A DNA stretch of 18,413 bases, taken from NCBI GenBank assembly GCA_049698215.1, contig JBAVXH010000430.1, positions 1-18,413 of the forward strand, read 5' to 3'. The position numbers and the translations under genes were made by a program. Position 1 is the stretch's first letter. The number at the start of each line of letters is the position of its first letter. Under the pieces are notes generated by a model that saw nothing but the letters and a program-made list of their open reading frames with translations, made no database searches and had not been told where the DNA came from. Shown here one piece after another: positions 8,650 through 16,173 of this stretch. This DNA is from PALSA-894 sp049698215. GTDB taxonomy: Bacteria; Pseudomonadota; Alphaproteobacteria; Rhizobiales; Xanthobacteraceae.

Positions 8650-9402
8650 TCAGCGCCCCAAATACACTTCGACCACACGGTCGTTCTGCGACACCTGATC
8701 GATCGTGCCTTCGGCGAGCACCGAGCCTTCGTGCAGGCAGGTGACCTTCACGCCCAGCTCGCGTACGAAGGTCATGTCGTGCTCCACGACCACGACGGTC
8801 TTTTCCAGCGCGATCTCTTTCAGCAGTTCGGCGGTCTGATGCGTCTCGACGTCCGTCATGCCGGCGACCGGCTCGTCGACCAGCAGGAGTTTCGGGTCCT
8901 GCGCCAGCAGCATGCCGATCTCGAGCCACTGTTTCTGGCCGTGCGACAGGCTGCCGGCGACGCGCGAGCGCACCGCGCCAAGCCGGATGATACCGAGAAT
9001 CTCGTTGATGCGCGTCTGCTCCTCGCGCGTCTCGCGCCACACAAGCGTTGCGCGCGCGGTGCGGTCCGCTTTCAGCGCAAGACGCAGGTTGTCCTCGACG
9101 GTGTGCATCTCGAACACGGTCGGCTTCTGGAACTTGCGGCCGATGCCGAGTTCGGCGATCTGCGTCTCATCGAGCTTGGTCAGGTCATGCGCGCCGTCGA
9201 AATAGACGTCGCCCTTGTCGGGGCGCGTCTTGCCGGTGACCACATCCATCATCGTGGTCTTGCCGGCGCCGTTCGGGCCGATGATGGCGCGCATCTCGCC
9301 CGGCTCGATGGTGAACGAGAGATCGTTGAGCGCACGGAAACCGTCGAACGACACCGTGACGGCGTCGAGATAGAGGAGCGCGGAGGTGGTGCGGGCGTCC
9401 AT
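8650..9402 (-). CDS. urtD: Urea ABC transporter ATP-binding protein UrtD
   Basis: This is the LivG-like ATPase partner of UrtE, 250 residues. Walker A is GPNGAGKT (42-49) and the signature is LSHGQ (152-156). Walker B is LLLVDEPVAG (172-181), and the switch His208 lies in VVEHDM. Residues RKFQKPTVFEMHTVEDNLRL (89-108) match the UrtD type of LivG protein. The ATG follows the urtC stop by three bases, and its stop is two bases before urtE. It couples ATP hydrolysis to urea import through UrtB and UrtC at the inner membrane. Confidence 0.97.
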   Translation of the reverse strand: MDARTTSALLYLDAVTVSFDGFRALNDLSFTIEPGEMRAIIGPNGAGKTTMMDVVTGKTRPDKGDVYFDGAHDLTKLDETQIAELGIGRKFQKPTVFEMHTVEDNLRLALKADRTARATLVWRETREEQTRINEILGIIRLGAVRSRVAGSLSHGQKQWLEIGMLLAQDPKLLLVDEPVAGMTDVETHQTAELLKEIALEKTVVVVEHDMTFVRELGVKVTCLHEGSVLAEGTIDQVSQNDRVVEVYLGR

Positions 9403-9405
9403 CGA

Positions 9406-10560
9406 TCACTCCGCGGGCTTGGGCGCGGCTTCGGCCGCCGCGCTCGCCTGCGCCTCCTTGCGTTCGCGATAGCTCGACCAGAGATGCCGCCATGTGCCGA
9501 CGATGCCGCGCGGCAAGAGCAGCGTGACCAGCACGAACAGACTGCCGAGCACGAACAGCCAATAGGGCGCGAGAACGCCGGAGGTGAACGTGGTCTTGCC
9601 GTAGTTGACGACGATCGCGCCGATCACGGCGCCGATCAGCGTGCCACGCCCGCCGACCGCGACCCAGATCACCGCCTCGATGGAGTTGCCGGGCGCGAAT
9701 TCGCTCGGATTGATGATGCCGACCTGCGGCACGTAGAGCGCACCGGCCACGCCCGCCATGCAGGCCGAGAGCACGAACACGAACAGCTTGTAGTTCTCGA
9801 CCCGGTAGCCGAGGAAGCGGGTGCGTGCTTCCGCGTCGCGGATCGACACCAGCACCATGCCGAGCTTCGACGACACGATGGTGCGGCAGATCAGGAAGCC
9901 GAGGATCAGCGCGAGAACCGAGATTGCGAACAACGCGGCGCGCGTCGGCTGCGCCTGCACATTGAAGCCGAGGATGTCCTTGAAGTCGGTCAGGCCGTTG
10001 TTGCCGCCGAAGCCGAAATTGTTGCGGAAGAAACCGAGCATCAGCGCGAAGGTCAGCGCCTGGGTGATGATCGAGAGATAGACGCCGGTGACGCGCGAGC
10101 GGAAGGCGAACCAGCCGAACACGAAGGCGAGCACGCCGGGCACCAGTAGCACCATCAACGCCGCGTAGGGGAAGTGGTTGAAGCCGTACCAGTAGACCGG
10201 CAGCTCCGGCCAGTTGAGAAACACCATGAAGTCCGGCCGGATCGGATCGGCGTAGACGCCGCGCGTGCCGATTTGGCGCATCAGGTACATCCCCATGGCG
10301 TAGCCGCCGAGCGCGAAGAACGCGCCGTGGCCGAGCGAGAGGATGCCGCAGTAGCCCCAGATCAAATCGATGGAGAGCGCGAGCAGCGCGTAGCAAACGT
10401 ATTTACCCCACAGCGCGACCAGATAGGTCGGGACGTGCCAAGGCGATGACGGTGGCAGCAGCAGATTGAGCAGCGGCACGATGATGCCGACCGCGGCGAG
10501 CACCAGCACGAACCAGACCGCGCCACGGTCGAGCGCGCGGATGAACGGCGAGCCGGTCAT
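9406..10560 (-). CDS. urtC: Urea ABC transporter permease UrtC
   Basis: This is a LivM-like inner-membrane permease subunit of 384 residues. Many hydrophobic helices are visible, starting with VWFVLVLAAVGIIVPLLNLLL (15-35). The LivM hallmark DLIWGYCGILSLGHGAFFALGGYAMG follows, and later GWFAFRSRVTGVYLSIITQALTF and the EAA-like region SIRDAEARTRFLGY. The family motif WVAVGGRGTL lies near the C terminus, and the tail is Ala/Glu/Lys-rich and cytosolic. The chosen ATG at 10560 overlaps the urtB stop by four bases (ATGA). The frame is open further upstream but there overlaps urtB coding sequence. Confidence 0.97.
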   Translation of the reverse strand: MTGSPFIRALDRGAVWFVLVLAAVGIIVPLLNLLLPPSSPWHVPTYLVALWGKYVCYALLALSIDLIWGYCGILSLGHGAFFALGGYAMGMYLMRQIGTRGVYADPIRPDFMVFLNWPELPVYWYGFNHFPYAALMVLLVPGVLAFVFGWFAFRSRVTGVYLSIITQALTFALMLGFFRNNFGFGGNNGLTDFKDILGFNVQAQPTRAALFAISVLALILGFLICRTIVSSKLGMVLVSIRDAEARTRFLGYRVENYKLFVFVLSACMAGVAGALYVPQVGIINPSEFAPGNSIEAVIWVAVGGRGTLIGAVIGAIVVNYGKTTFTSGVLAPYWLFVLGSLFVLVTLLLPRGIVGTWRHLWSSYRERKEAQASAAAEAAPKPAE

Positions 10561-12158
10561 GCCTCCACTGCCCGGCCCTTGAGGGCGAACAGCCCACGCG
10601 GACGCTTCTGGATGAACAGGATGATGAACACCAGGATGGCGATCTTGCCGAGCACCGCGCCGGCGAACGGCTCGAGGAACTTGTTGGCGATGCCGAGCGT
10701 GAAAGCCGCGACCAGCGTACCCCACAGATTGCCGACGCCGCCGAACACCACGACGAGGAACGAGTCGATGATGTAGCCCTGCCCGAGGTTGGGGCTCACG
10801 TTGTCAATCTGCGACAGCGCGACACCCGCGATGCCGGCAATGCCGGAGCCGAGCCCGAAGGTGAGCGCGTCGATCCGAGCAGTGCGGATGCCCATCGAGG
10901 CCGCCATCTGGCGATTCTGCGTGACCGCGCGCATTTCGAGCCCGAGCCGGGTGAAGCGCAACAGCCCAAGCAGCGCGATGAACACGGCGAATGTGAACAC
11001 GATGATCCACATGCGGTTGTAGGTGATCGTGATCCCGCCCAGTTCGAAGGCGCCGCTCATCCAGGACGGATTGCCGACTTCCTTGTTGGTCGGCCCGAAC
11101 GCGGTGCGCACCGCCTGTTGCAAGATCAGCGAAATGCCCCAGGTGGCGAGCAGCGTTTCCAGCGGCCGGCCGTACAGGAACCGTATGACAGTGCGCTCAA
11201 TCAAAATGCCGACGAGTCCGGCGACGAGAAACGCGAGCGGCACCGCGATGAACAGCGACATGTCGAACAGGCCCGGATAGCGCGACCGGATCACGTCCTG
11301 CACCACAAACGTCGTGTAGGCGCCGAGCATCACCATCTCGCCGTGCGCCATGTTGATGACGCCCATCACGCCGAACGTGATTGCCAAGCCGATCGCGGCA
11401 AGCAGCAGCACCGAGCCGAGCGAAAGGCCGTACCAGGCGTTCTGCACCATGCTCCAGAGCGCGAGGCGGTTGTCGATCGAGGCGATCGCGTCGGCAGCCG
11501 CCTTTTGCACCGCCGGGCTTTGCCCGGCCGGCAGCCCTGCGAGCAACCCGCGCGAATCCTGATCGGCGCGATCCTTGATCACACCGATGGCGACGAGCTT
11601 ATCGTTTTCGACTGCATTGGCCTGGAACAGGATGACCGCAGCCCGCGCTTCGCTCAGCGCCCGCTTCACGCGCGAGTCCGCTTCCTTCGCGAGCGCCGCG
11701 TCGAGGGTCGGAAGCGCGTTCGCATCGCGCGACTTGAACACGGCCTGCGCGGCTTCATAGCGCCGCGCCCCGTCGGGCGACATCAAGGTGAGGCCGCCGA
11801 GCGCAGCCTCGACCGAACGCCGCAAGCGGTTGTTCAGCCTGACGGGGCTGAGGCCGGACGGAGCATTCGCCGCCGCCTTGCCGGTCGCGGCATCGAGAAT
11901 CGCGCCGGCCTTGTCCTTGATGAAGACCTTCTCGCCGCTGAAGAAAAGGCGTCCGTCCTGCAGCGCCTGGATCACGTCGATCGCGAGCGGATTGCCGCTG
12001 GCCGCCACCGCGCCGATGGCGCTGTCGGTATCGTTGAAGCTGTCCTTGGTGAAGCCTGCGAGTGCCGCCTCATAGTTCTGGGCGTTCGCGGTAAGCGCCC
12101 CGGCGATGAGCAAGCCGAGAGCGAATACGAGCGCGATGATGCGTTCGCACAGCGGCAT
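10557..12158 (-). CDS. urtB: Urea ABC transporter permease UrtB
   Basis: This is a LivH-like permease of the urea importer, 533 residues. An N-terminal signal peptide (residues 1-26, ending LTANAQ) is followed by a helical, Ala-rich periplasmic domain of about 200 residues. LivH lacks this domain; it is normal for UrtB. The membrane part starts near residue 240 with LSLGSVLLLAAIGLAITFGVMG. The hallmark MGVINMAHGEMVMLGAY follows, with further helices and a conserved GGVGNLWGT segment. It ends with RPRGLFALKGR. A gap of 89 bases containing a strong hairpin separates it from urtA; the 3' end overlaps urtC by four bases. Confidence 0.97.
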   Translation of the reverse strand: MPLCERIIALVFALGLLIAGALTANAQNYEAALAGFTKDSFNDTDSAIGAVAASGNPLAIDVIQALQDGRLFFSGEKVFIKDKAGAILDAATGKAAANAPSGLSPVRLNNRLRRSVEAALGGLTLMSPDGARRYEAAQAVFKSRDANALPTLDAALAKEADSRVKRALSEARAAVILFQANAVENDKLVAIGVIKDRADQDSRGLLAGLPAGQSPAVQKAAADAIASIDNRLALWSMVQNAWYGLSLGSVLLLAAIGLAITFGVMGVINMAHGEMVMLGAYTTFVVQDVIRSRYPGLFDMSLFIAVPLAFLVAGLVGILIERTVIRFLYGRPLETLLATWGISLILQQAVRTAFGPTNKEVGNPSWMSGAFELGGITITYNRMWIIVFTFAVFIALLGLLRFTRLGLEMRAVTQNRQMAASMGIRTARIDALTFGLGSGIAGIAGVALSQIDNVSPNLGQGYIIDSFLVVVFGGVGNLWGTLVAAFTLGIANKFLEPFAGAVLGKIAILVFIILFIQKRPRGLFALKGRAVEA

Positions 12159-12188
12159 TTCAGATTGTTCCCGACCCCGGCATTGACA

Positions 12189-12214
12189 GGAGGCGGCGGC
12201 GAACCGCCGCCTCC
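12189..12214. promoter_or_regulatory. Stable UUCG-loop hairpin between urtA and urtB
   Basis: In the minus-strand mRNA, GGAGGCGGCGG and CCGCCGCCTCC form an 11-bp perfect stem closed by a UUCG tetraloop. No T tract follows on the transcribed strand, so it is not a typical intrinsic terminator. Its position right after the binding-protein gene suggests a 3' stabiliser or partial attenuator that keeps urtA mRNA above the permease mRNA, as seen in other binding-protein operons. That function is inferred. Confidence 0.6.
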
Positions 12215-12247
12215 GAACTCTAGCTTAGCAGAGCGGCAGGCTCGGCG

Positions 12248-13537
12248 TCAGCTTCCGCACTTGTTGGTCTTGGTGTTCCAGTTGCCGCACTTCTTGTCGA
12301 CCCAGTCGCCGACCAGGTCCTTGGAGCCGTCGAGTTCCTTCGACCATGCGTCACCCGGGACGAGCCCTTCGGTCTTCCACACCACATCGAACTGGCCATC
12401 CGCGCGCACCTCGCCGATGAACACCGGCTTGGTGATGTGGTGGTTCGGAAGCATCTTGGAGATGCCGCCGGTCAGGTTCGGCGCCTCGATGCCGGGCAGC
12501 GCGTCGATCACCTTGTCCGGATCGGTGGTCTTGGCTTTTTCGACCGCCTTGACCCACATGGCGAAGCCGACGACGTGGGCTTCCATCGGATCGTTGGTCA
12601 CGCGCTTCGGGTTCTTGGTGTAGGCCTTCCACTTGGCGGTGAACTCGGCATTCGCCGGGCTCTTGATCGACTCGAAGTAGTTCCAGGCGGCGAGATGGCC
12701 GAGCAGCGGCTTGGTATCGATGCCGGCGAGCTCTTCTTCGCCGACCGAGAACGCCACCACCGGGATGTCCTTCGCGGCGATGCCCTGGTTGCCGAGCTCC
12801 TTGTAGAACGGAACGTTGGCATCACCGTTGATGGTCGAGACGACGGCGGTCTTCTTGCCGGCCGAGCCGAACTTCTTGATGTCGGCCACGATCGTCTGCC
12901 AGTCGGCATGTCCGAACGGCGTGTAGTTGATCATGATGTCTTCGGCCTTCACGCCCTTCGACTTGAGATACGCCTCGAGGATCTTGTTGGTCGTGCGCGG
13001 ATAGACGTAGTCGGTGCCCGCGAGCACCCAGCGCTGCACTTTCTCTTCCTTGGCGAGATAGTCGACGGCGGGAATCGCCTGCTGGTTCGGCGCGGCGCCG
13101 GTATAGAACACGTTGCGCTCGCTCTCCTCGCCTTCGTACTGCACCGGATAGAAGAGGATGTTGTTGAGCTCCTTGAACACCGGGAGCACGGACTTGCGCG
13201 ACACCGAGGTCCAGCAGCCGAACACCGCGGCGACCTTCTCCTTGGTGATGAGCTCGCGCGCCTTTTCGGCGAACAGCGGCCAGTTCGAAGCCGGGTCGAC
13301 GACCACCGCCTCGAGCTTCTTGCCGAGGAGGCCGCCCTTCTTGTTCTGCTCGTCGATCAGGAACAGCATCGTGTCCTTCAGCGTGGTTTCGCTGATGGCC
13401 ATGGTGCCGGAGAGCGAGTGGAGAATTCCGACCTTGATCGTATCCTGGGCCTGAGCCGGTCCAAAGGCCGCGAGCCCGAAAGCCAAACCAGCCGTGGCCA
13501 ATAGCCACCGGCGGGTCATTCCGTTCGAATAGCGCAT
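12248..13537 (-). CDS. urtA: Urea ABC transporter substrate-binding protein UrtA
   Basis: This is the periplasmic urea-binding protein of 429 residues. The N terminus MTRRWLLATAGLAFGLAAF... ends in the likely cleavage site AQA-QD near residue 30. It carries a twin-arginine-like TRRWLL, so export by Tat rather than Sec is possible. The mature protein begins IKVGILHSLSGTMAISE, the UrtA/AmiC-type hallmark, and contains FGCWTSVSRKSVLPVFKE, FYPVQYEGEE and GTDYVYPRTTNKI. A GAGGGA ribosome site lies 5-10 bases before the ATG. It is the first gene of the block, downstream of a sigma-54 promoter. Confidence 0.98.
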   Translation of the reverse strand: MRYSNGMTRRWLLATAGLAFGLAAFGPAQAQDTIKVGILHSLSGTMAISETTLKDTMLFLIDEQNKKGGLLGKKLEAVVVDPASNWPLFAEKARELITKEKVAAVFGCWTSVSRKSVLPVFKELNNILFYPVQYEGEESERNVFYTGAAPNQQAIPAVDYLAKEEKVQRWVLAGTDYVYPRTTNKILEAYLKSKGVKAEDIMINYTPFGHADWQTIVADIKKFGSAGKKTAVVSTINGDANVPFYKELGNQGIAAKDIPVVAFSVGEEELAGIDTKPLLGHLAAWNYFESIKSPANAEFTAKWKAYTKNPKRVTNDPMEAHVVGFAMWVKAVEKAKTTDPDKVIDALPGIEAPNLTGGISKMLPNHHITKPVFIGEVRADGQFDVVWKTEGLVPGDAWSKELDGSKDLVGDWVDKKCGNWNTKTNKCGS

Positions 13538-13549
13538 TGAGATCCCTCT

Positions 13550-13590
13550 GCGTTGACGCGCGCGTTCGTGGCCCCGGCAGGGGTCAACGC
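13550..13590 (-). promoter_or_regulatory. Inverted repeat in the urtA leader
   Basis: GCGTTGAC (13550-13557) and GTCAACGC (13583-13590) form a perfect 8-bp inverted repeat across 25 bases. A CCCC/GGGG stem can form inside it on the transcribed strand. It falls within the predicted 5' UTR just upstream of the urtA ribosome site. It may be an mRNA hairpin or an operator; the sequence cannot distinguish these. Confidence 0.35.
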
Positions 13591-13604
13591 GCAGACACCG
13601 TTTC

Positions 13605-13620
13605 GCAAGGGACGTGCCAA
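13605..13620 (-). promoter_or_regulatory. Sigma-54 (-24/-12) promoter of the urt-ure operon
   Basis: The minus strand reads TTGGCACGTCCCTTGC, which matches the RpoN consensus TGGCACG-N4-TTGC with the required GG and GC dinucleotides ten bases apart. Transcription would start near 13593, giving a leader of about 55 bases before the urtA ATG. A half-site for NtrC (TGCACC on the minus strand, 13715-13720) lies about 100 bases upstream of the -24 element, at a normal activator distance, but its partner half is not recognisable. Control by nitrogen limitation is therefore likely. Confidence 0.8.
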
Positions 13621-13809
13621 GCCTTTGGCGAAGCGCAATTTATTGAATCGACGAGGGAATTTTCGGTTGGTTCCGACCTGCCTCTTGAGCAGGCATTCTG
13701 CTGAGGTTATTTGCGGTGCAACATGGCTATTTTTTGGGCAGCCGCCCCAAACATGATTCATTTGCGGCTGTGAAGCCGGGTCGGCCCGTTCGCATGCTAG
13801 ATCGTGGCC

Positions 13810-14214
13810 ATGGCTGATCTCTCGGCAATCAAGGAAGGCCTGACCGGAAACGCTGCCCTGACCGTCGGCGAAGAACATACTGCGCCCAGCATTGGTAGCG
13901 GGCGGGTGCACGTGCTCGCGACCCCCGTGATGATCAACCTAATGGAGGCGGCCGCGCTCGATGCCATCGAGCGGCTGCTGCCGGCCGGCCACCAGAGCCT
14001 CGGCACACATTTGAACGTCGGGCATTATGCGGCGACGCCGGTCGGGATGCGACTGCGCGCAACTGCGGTAGTCACGAAGGTCGAGGGCCGCACGATCGAT
14101 TTCCGCGTTGACGCGTTCGATGACAAGGAACGCGTCGGCGACGGAATGCATACCCGCGTGGTGGTCAATGTCGAACGGTTCGATCAACGGGTCCAACGCA
14201 AGCTCTTGCCATGA
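13810..14214 (+). CDS. Thioesterase, FlK-like hotdog family
   Basis: This 134-residue single-domain hotdog protein resembles the fluoroacetyl-CoA thioesterase (FlK) family. The candidate catalytic residues are Thr38 in ATP, Glu46 in MEAAA and His72 in NVGHYAATP. Their spacing equals that of Thr42, Glu50 and His76 of FlK. GTHLNVGHYAATPVGMRLRA is the conserved core. It likely hydrolyses a small acyl-CoA; substrate specificity for fluoroacetyl-CoA cannot be claimed from the triad alone. The start is ATG 13810; a GTG two codons upstream (13804) is possible. The 3' end overlaps the next gene by four bases. Its promoter must lie in the region shared with urtA. Confidence 0.88.
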   Translation: MADLSAIKEGLTGNAALTVGEEHTAPSIGSGRVHVLATPVMINLMEAAALDAIERLLPAGHQSLGTHLNVGHYAATPVGMRLRATAVVTKVEGRTIDFRVDAFDDKERVGDGMHTRVVVNVERFDQRVQRKLLP

Positions 14215-15107
14215 GTAGCAACAAGCCGCGACTTTGCTTCATCGGTTTCGGCGAGGCCGGGCAGGCGATTGCCTCCGGCCTGCGTGAGGCGGGCGTCGAG
14301 CAGATCGCCGCGTGGGACATCCTGTTTCCAAAGGACGAAGGCGCGCGGCTGCACGAGGTTGGAAAAGGCATTGGCGCACGGCTGGCCACGTCTGCGGCGG
14401 ATGCCGTCGTCAATTCCGACATCATCATCTCGGCCGTAACGGCCGGCTCGAGCCTCGATGCGGCCCGCTCGGTCGCGCCGCACCTTTTGGGCAACCCTTA
14501 TTTCCTCGACGTGAACTCCGTTTCGCCGGGACGCAAGAAAGAGGCCGCGAAAGTTCTCGGTCATGCGGCGCGCTACGTCGATGTCGCAATCCTCGCGCCG
14601 ATTCACCCCAAGCGGCATCAAACCCCGCTGCTGATCGCAGGGTCGCACGCACAGGCCGTGATGCCACTGCTGATCGACGAGCTCGACATGCGGGGCGCGA
14701 TCGCGTCCGACGAGGTCGGCGCGGCGGCCGCGCTGAAGATGATCCGCGGCGTGATGATCAAGGGCATCGAGGCACTGACGGCGGAGTGTTTCATGGCCGC
14801 GCAGCGCGCCGGCATCGCTCCGGAAGTCGCGGCATCGCTCAAGAACAACTACCCGACGCTCGATTGGCAGAAGGTGATCGACTACAACCTCGAACGCATG
14901 GCGAGCCATGGCATCCGGCGCGCCGAGGAGATGGAGCAGGTCGCCGCCACACTCCGCGAGCTTGGCGTCGCGCCGCTGATGACCGAGGCCATCGTCACAC
15001 GGCAGCGCGAGATGGGTGAGCTAGGCAAGGTCGACGAGGTGCGCGCCGCGAAACGCGAAGGCGGGCCTCCGATGCTTGAGGCAATCGAGAGGGCCACCAA
15101 GCCGTAG
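14211..15107 (+). CDS. NAD(P)-dependent dehydrogenase with DUF1932 C-terminal domain
   Basis: This 298-residue member of the 3-hydroxyisobutyrate/6-phosphogluconate dehydrogenase superfamily has an N-terminal Rossmann fold with CFIGFGEAG (9-17). ISAVTAGSS lies near 73-81 and DVNSVSPGRKKE near 100-111, the latter matching the substrate-loop position. An all-helical C-terminal domain of the DUF1932 type follows. Lys176 in AALKMIRG sits where the family's catalytic lysine is expected. It probably oxidises a beta-hydroxy acid; the substrate is unknown. The start overlaps the thioesterase stop (ATGA), suggesting a shared acyl-CoA or hydroxy-acid pathway. The stop codon TAG lies inside the left end of a repeat element. 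Confidence 0.9.
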   Translation: MSSNKPRLCFIGFGEAGQAIASGLREAGVEQIAAWDILFPKDEGARLHEVGKGIGARLATSAADAVVNSDIIISAVTAGSSLDAARSVAPHLLGNPYFLDVNSVSPGRKKEAAKVLGHAARYVDVAILAPIHPKRHQTPLLIAGSHAQAVMPLLIDELDMRGAIASDEVGAAAALKMIRGVMIKGIEALTAECFMAAQRAGIAPEVAASLKNNYPTLDWQKVIDYNLERMASHGIRRAEEMEQVAATLRELGVAPLMTEAIVTRQREMGELGKVDEVRAAKREGGPPMLEAIERATKP

Positions 15108-15204
15108 GGTGGGCAAAGCGCCGCGCGCGGCGCGTGCCCACCGCTATGCGGAGAAGTGGTCGCGTGGGCACGGCGCGCAAGGGCGCGCCTTAGCCCACCC
15201 TACG
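15103..15204. repeat. Terminal-inverted-repeat element (MITE/REP-like), about 100 bp
   Basis: CGTAGGGTGGGC (15103-15114) is the exact inverse of GCCCACCCTACG (15193-15204). A nested pair, CGTGCCCAC (15133-15141) and GTGGGCACG (15164-15172), gives a folded cruciform. Elements with these ends are, from general knowledge, widespread between genes of Bradyrhizobium relatives. It lies between two convergent genes, supplies the stop codon of the left one, and could act as a bidirectional terminator. It has no coding capacity of its own. Confidence 0.8.
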
Positions 15205-15219
15205 AAAACTACGGATCTT

Positions 15220-16173
15220 TCAGCGGGGCGGTATCTGCAGAAACTCCGCGAGCTGCTCCTTGGTGAGTGGCGAATCGAGGAACTTGAGCTTCACGGCATC
15301 CTGAACCGCCGCGTCAAGGTCGGCCATCTTGTCGGTCTGCATCGCGGACTTGGGGTGAAACTCCTTGAGCGACTCCTGCAGAATGTCGACCGGCTGCTTC
15401 ACCTTCTCGGAATACATCTGCAGCGCCTTCGGGTCGGCGTACATCCAATCCACTGCCTCGCGATAGCCTTTCGCGAAGCGCATGACCGCGTCGCGCTTCT
15501 CCTTCAGGGCATTCGCATTGACGATGATCGCGCGCACAGTTTGCCCGTGCAGCGAAGGAATGTCGCTACCGCGCGCAATGATGCGGATCTTGCCTTCCTT
15601 GATGTCCTTCAGGCCGAAGGGCGGCGCCGCCCAGCCGATGTCGATCTGGCCGGTCATCACTTGCGTTAGCGTGCCCGGAGGTCCGCCGGTCGCGACCGGC
15701 TTAGCCTTCGCACCGAGTTCCTGGCCGAAGGCGACCACGATGTTGTTCGAGCTCGAGCCCGAGGTCGAATAAGCGATCGTGTTCTGTTCGGTCGCGTCCT
15801 TCAGCGTCTTAAGCGGAGAGTCCGCCTTCACGTACCAGTAAAGATCGCCGGTGCCGGTGAACGCAGGCAAGAGCACGCGCACGGGCGCGCCGCGCTGGAA
15901 GGCGCGCATGGCACCCGCGACACCGACTCCACCGCCGAGATCGGCCGAGCCGGAGATCACCGCCTGGATGGTCTCGCCGGCGCCTTGCGTGCCAAACGAC
16001 TCGATCTTGAGATTGTGCTTCTTGAAGATGCCGGCGTCTTCGCCGAGCGTCGGCGCCTGGTTCTCCCAGTTGTTGATCTGACCGATCGCGATCTTCAGCG
16101 TGTCCTGCGCGGCGACCTGCGTCGCGCCGAGCGCCAACGCGATCAGCGCCCCCCCGATCCTCAGCAATCTCAT
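15220..16173 (-). CDS. NitT/TauT-family ABC transporter substrate-binding protein
   Basis: This 317-residue periplasmic binding protein has a Sec signal peptide (residues 1-22, ending QVAAQ) followed by DTLKIAIGQINNWENQ. SsuA/NMT1-type features are LGEDAGIFKKHNLKIESFGTQGAGETIQAVISGSADLG (about 43-80), TIAYSTSGSSSNNI and TGQIDIGWAAPPFGLKDI. The family carries nitrate, sulfonates, pyrimidine precursors and other small organics; the ligand here is not evident. Its ATG overlaps the stop of the upstream aldolase gene by four bases. No permease or ATPase gene is adjacent within the window, so partner components must lie elsewhere or be shared. Confidence 0.9.
   Translation of the reverse strand: MRLLRIGGALIALALGATQVAAQDTLKIAIGQINNWENQAPTLGEDAGIFKKHNLKIESFGTQGAGETIQAVISGSADLGGGVGVAGAMRAFQRGAPVRVLLPAFTGTGDLYWYVKADSPLKTLKDATEQNTIAYSTSGSSSNNIVVAFGQELGAKAKPVATGGPPGTLTQVMTGQIDIGWAAPPFGLKDIKEGKIRIIARGSDIPSLHGQTVRAIIVNANALKEKRDAVMRFAKGYREAVDWMYADPKALQMYSEKVKQPVDILQESLKEFHPKSAMQTDKMADLDAAVQDAVKLKFLDSPLTKEQLAEFLQIPPR

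Noticed and set aside
7952..9040. Longer version of urtE beginning inside urtD
   Set aside because: The added N terminus is Arg-rich shadow of urtD. The family start MLEVNAINLHYG at 8647 with two-base spacing fits better.
8731..10149. Long plus-strand open frame opposite urtD/urtC (similar long frames at 11118-12623 and 3993-4958)
   Set aside because: These are antisense shadows in high-G+C coding DNA, with Arg/His/Ala-rich low-complexity translations and no recognisable domain.
13704..13720. Full NtrC dyad upstream of urtA
   Set aside because: Only one half (GGTGCA on the plus strand) matches; the other half of the 17-bp palindrome does not, so only a half-site is claimed.
13516..13911. 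131-residue minus-strand frame spanning the urtA promoter and the thioesterase start
   Set aside because: It crosses the sigma-54 promoter, runs opposite the thioesterase coding sequence and overlaps urtA in another frame; there is no domain signal.
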